A DNA stretch of 64,000 nucleotides from CAYUET01 sp964443875. Lineage in GTDB: Bacteria > Auribacterota > JAFGBW01. The DNA lies in the NCBI GenBank assembly GCA_964443875.1, contig CAYUET010000013.1:1-64000 (forward strand), written 5' to 3'. This document shows, piece after piece, positions 63,205 through 64,000 of this stretch (positions are counted from its first letter, which is position 1; every line of letters starts with the position of its first letter). The position numbers and the translations under genes are program-made. The notes under the pieces were generated by a model that was not told the DNA's origin, did not search any database, and saw nothing but the letters and a program-made list of their open reading frames with translations.

Positions 63205-64000
63205 CTATATCCCGTGCCTGCGTGCAGAAAAAATTTTCTGAATTTCTATCATTCCAAAAACAAGGATTCCCATGCCAAAAGCAATCGCCAGTTCACCCCA
63301 GGTCAGCGGAGTGGTATTGAAAAAAACCTGCAGGGGCGGAAAATAAATCACCAGCAGCTGAAGAATCAGAACCAGCATCACCATGAAAGCCATCAGCGGA
63401 TTAGACCTCAAACCCTGCCGGAAAAATGAAACATGATCCGAGCGTGCGGCAAGAGCCTGCCCTACCTGGGCTAAAGCCAGAGAAGTAAATACCAGGGTCT
63501 GCCATCCCGGACGTCCGCTGAAATAAGCCCAGGAGCCCACCCCAAGGACACCCAACCCGATCACCAGACCGATCAAAAGGGTCTGCTTCCGGCCTCCCCT
63601 GCTGAATACATCTTCTTTGGAAGAGTAGGGAGGCCTCTGCATTGAACCCTTTTCAGAGGGTTCCACTCCCATGCCGAGTCCCAGCAGACCGTCGGTCAGA
63701 AGATTAAGCCATAAAAGCTGAAGCGGCTGCAGAGGAATCGGTTTACCCAGAAATGGAGCCAGAAGCATCACCATCACTTTACCCAGGTTTCCTGCAACGG
63801 AAAAACGTACAAACTTCCGGATATTTTCATAAATGGTCCTGCCCTCCTCCACGGCCGCCACAATCGTATTAAAATTGTCATCCAGAAGCACGAGATCAGA
63901 GGCATCCTTGCTCACATCTGTTCCGGTGATGCCCATAGCCACTCCGATATCGGCCTTGCGCAGCGCAGGGGCGTCATTCACCCCATCCCCCGTCATGGAG
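63205..64000 (-). CDS. P-type cation ATPase (Ca2+-type), C-terminal part
   Basis: Cut by the right edge, so only the last 265 residues are seen. They begin in the hinge motif MTGDGVNDAPALRKADIGVAMG, the P-type ATPase signature, then VLLDDNFNTIVAAVEEGR and the C-terminal membrane helices M5-M10 with LLWLNLLTDGLLGLGMGVEP. The N-L-x-T-D motif in M6 is typical of PIIA/PIIB Ca2+ (PacL-like) ATPases. It would export Ca2+ or Mn2+. Its nucleotide and phosphorylation domains lie beyond the window. Confidence 0.93.
   Translation of the reverse strand, partial: SMTGDGVNDAPALRKADIGVAMGITGTDVSKDASDLVLLDDNFNTIVAAVEEGRTIYENIRKFVRFSVAGNLGKVMVMLLAPFLGKPIPLQPLQLLWLNLLTDGLLGLGMGVEPSEKGSMQRPPYSSKEDVFSRGGRKQTLLIGLVIGLGVLGVGSWAYFSGRPGWQTLVFTSLALAQVGQALAARSDHVSFFRQGLRSNPLMAFMVMLVLILQLLVIYFPPLQVFFNTTPLTWGELAIAFGMGILVFGMIEIQKIFSARRHGI

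Noticed and set aside
63019..63429. Plus-strand 136-codon frame
   Set aside because: More than half overlaps the conserved P-type ATPase C-terminus in antisense, and it has no family features beyond a faint RAYT-like start.
1..64000. CRISPR arrays, rRNA genes, prophage or conjugation genes
   Set aside because: No regularly spaced repeats, rRNA sequence or hallmark phage/conjugation proteins were seen in the window.

Overview
This is a chromosomal window from a Gram-negative, moderately AT-rich bacterium. The cell envelope genes point to two membranes: MlaC-like and RND/MMPL lipid transport proteins, DsbD, an O-antigen ligase-like protein and many secreted proteins. The radical-SAM lysine 2,3-aminomutase and the flavodoxin/ferredoxin EFR1 protein suggest an anaerobic or facultative life. 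Several families, including the HAMP protein with the Cys-rich C-terminal module, are ones I associate with Desulfobacterota and neighbouring phyla, but I cannot fix the taxon from sequence alone. No phage, CRISPR array, rRNA or conjugative element is visible. The only mobile element is an IS4-like transposase start cut by the left edge.

Layout. 1-3.8 kb: transposase fragment, a Nudix hydrolase-xth pair, a GT4 glycosyltransferase and a secreted coiled-coil protein. 3.8-16 kb: a three-gene operon of two secreted clan GH-A hydrolases plus a PilZ (c-di-GMP) protein; yicC; leuA behind a transcription-attenuation leader with a Leu-rich leader peptide; a 1070-residue fusion of a signal peptide, ACT-like domains, an alarmone-hydrolase-like HD domain and a MidA-like methyltransferase; and a third GH-A protein. 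16-21 kb: an MlaC/RND pair (HpnM/HpnN-like), an M50 protease and deoC. 21.4-28 kb: two tRNA-Pro genes (GGG and TGG) on either side of a 1441-residue membrane protein, then prfB with an intact programmed +1 frameshift, yqeY and a membrane J-domain protein. 28-36 kb: dsbD, a HAMP receptor with a Cys-rich output module, a zinc-ribbon metallopeptidase, a DpnII/MboI-like nuclease without a methylase, and kamA. 36-47 kb: tapT, a GT39-like membrane protein, a membrane-fused spermidine synthase-like protein, uup-pgeF, an EFR1 gene split by a -1 frameshift at an A7 run, and a hybrid histidine kinase. 47-64 kb: full-length metH, an operon of two paralogous carbohydrate-binding-like secreted proteins with an alpha-toroid protein, a recN-purC-uvrA-AGCS run, an O-antigen ligase-like protein and the C-terminal part of a P-type cation ATPase.

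Genes that seem to work together. Housekeeping runs (prfB-yqeY, recN-purC-uvrA, pgeF-uup) alternate with envelope and polysaccharide functions: three GH-A enzymes, the toroid/CBM operon, glycosyltransferases, O-antigen ligase, a PilZ c-di-GMP effector and lipid transport. The most unusual items are the secreted ACT-HD-MidA fusion, the leu attenuator, the A7 frameshift in EFR1 with a possible second one at the dsbD end, and the c-di-GMP/GH operon.
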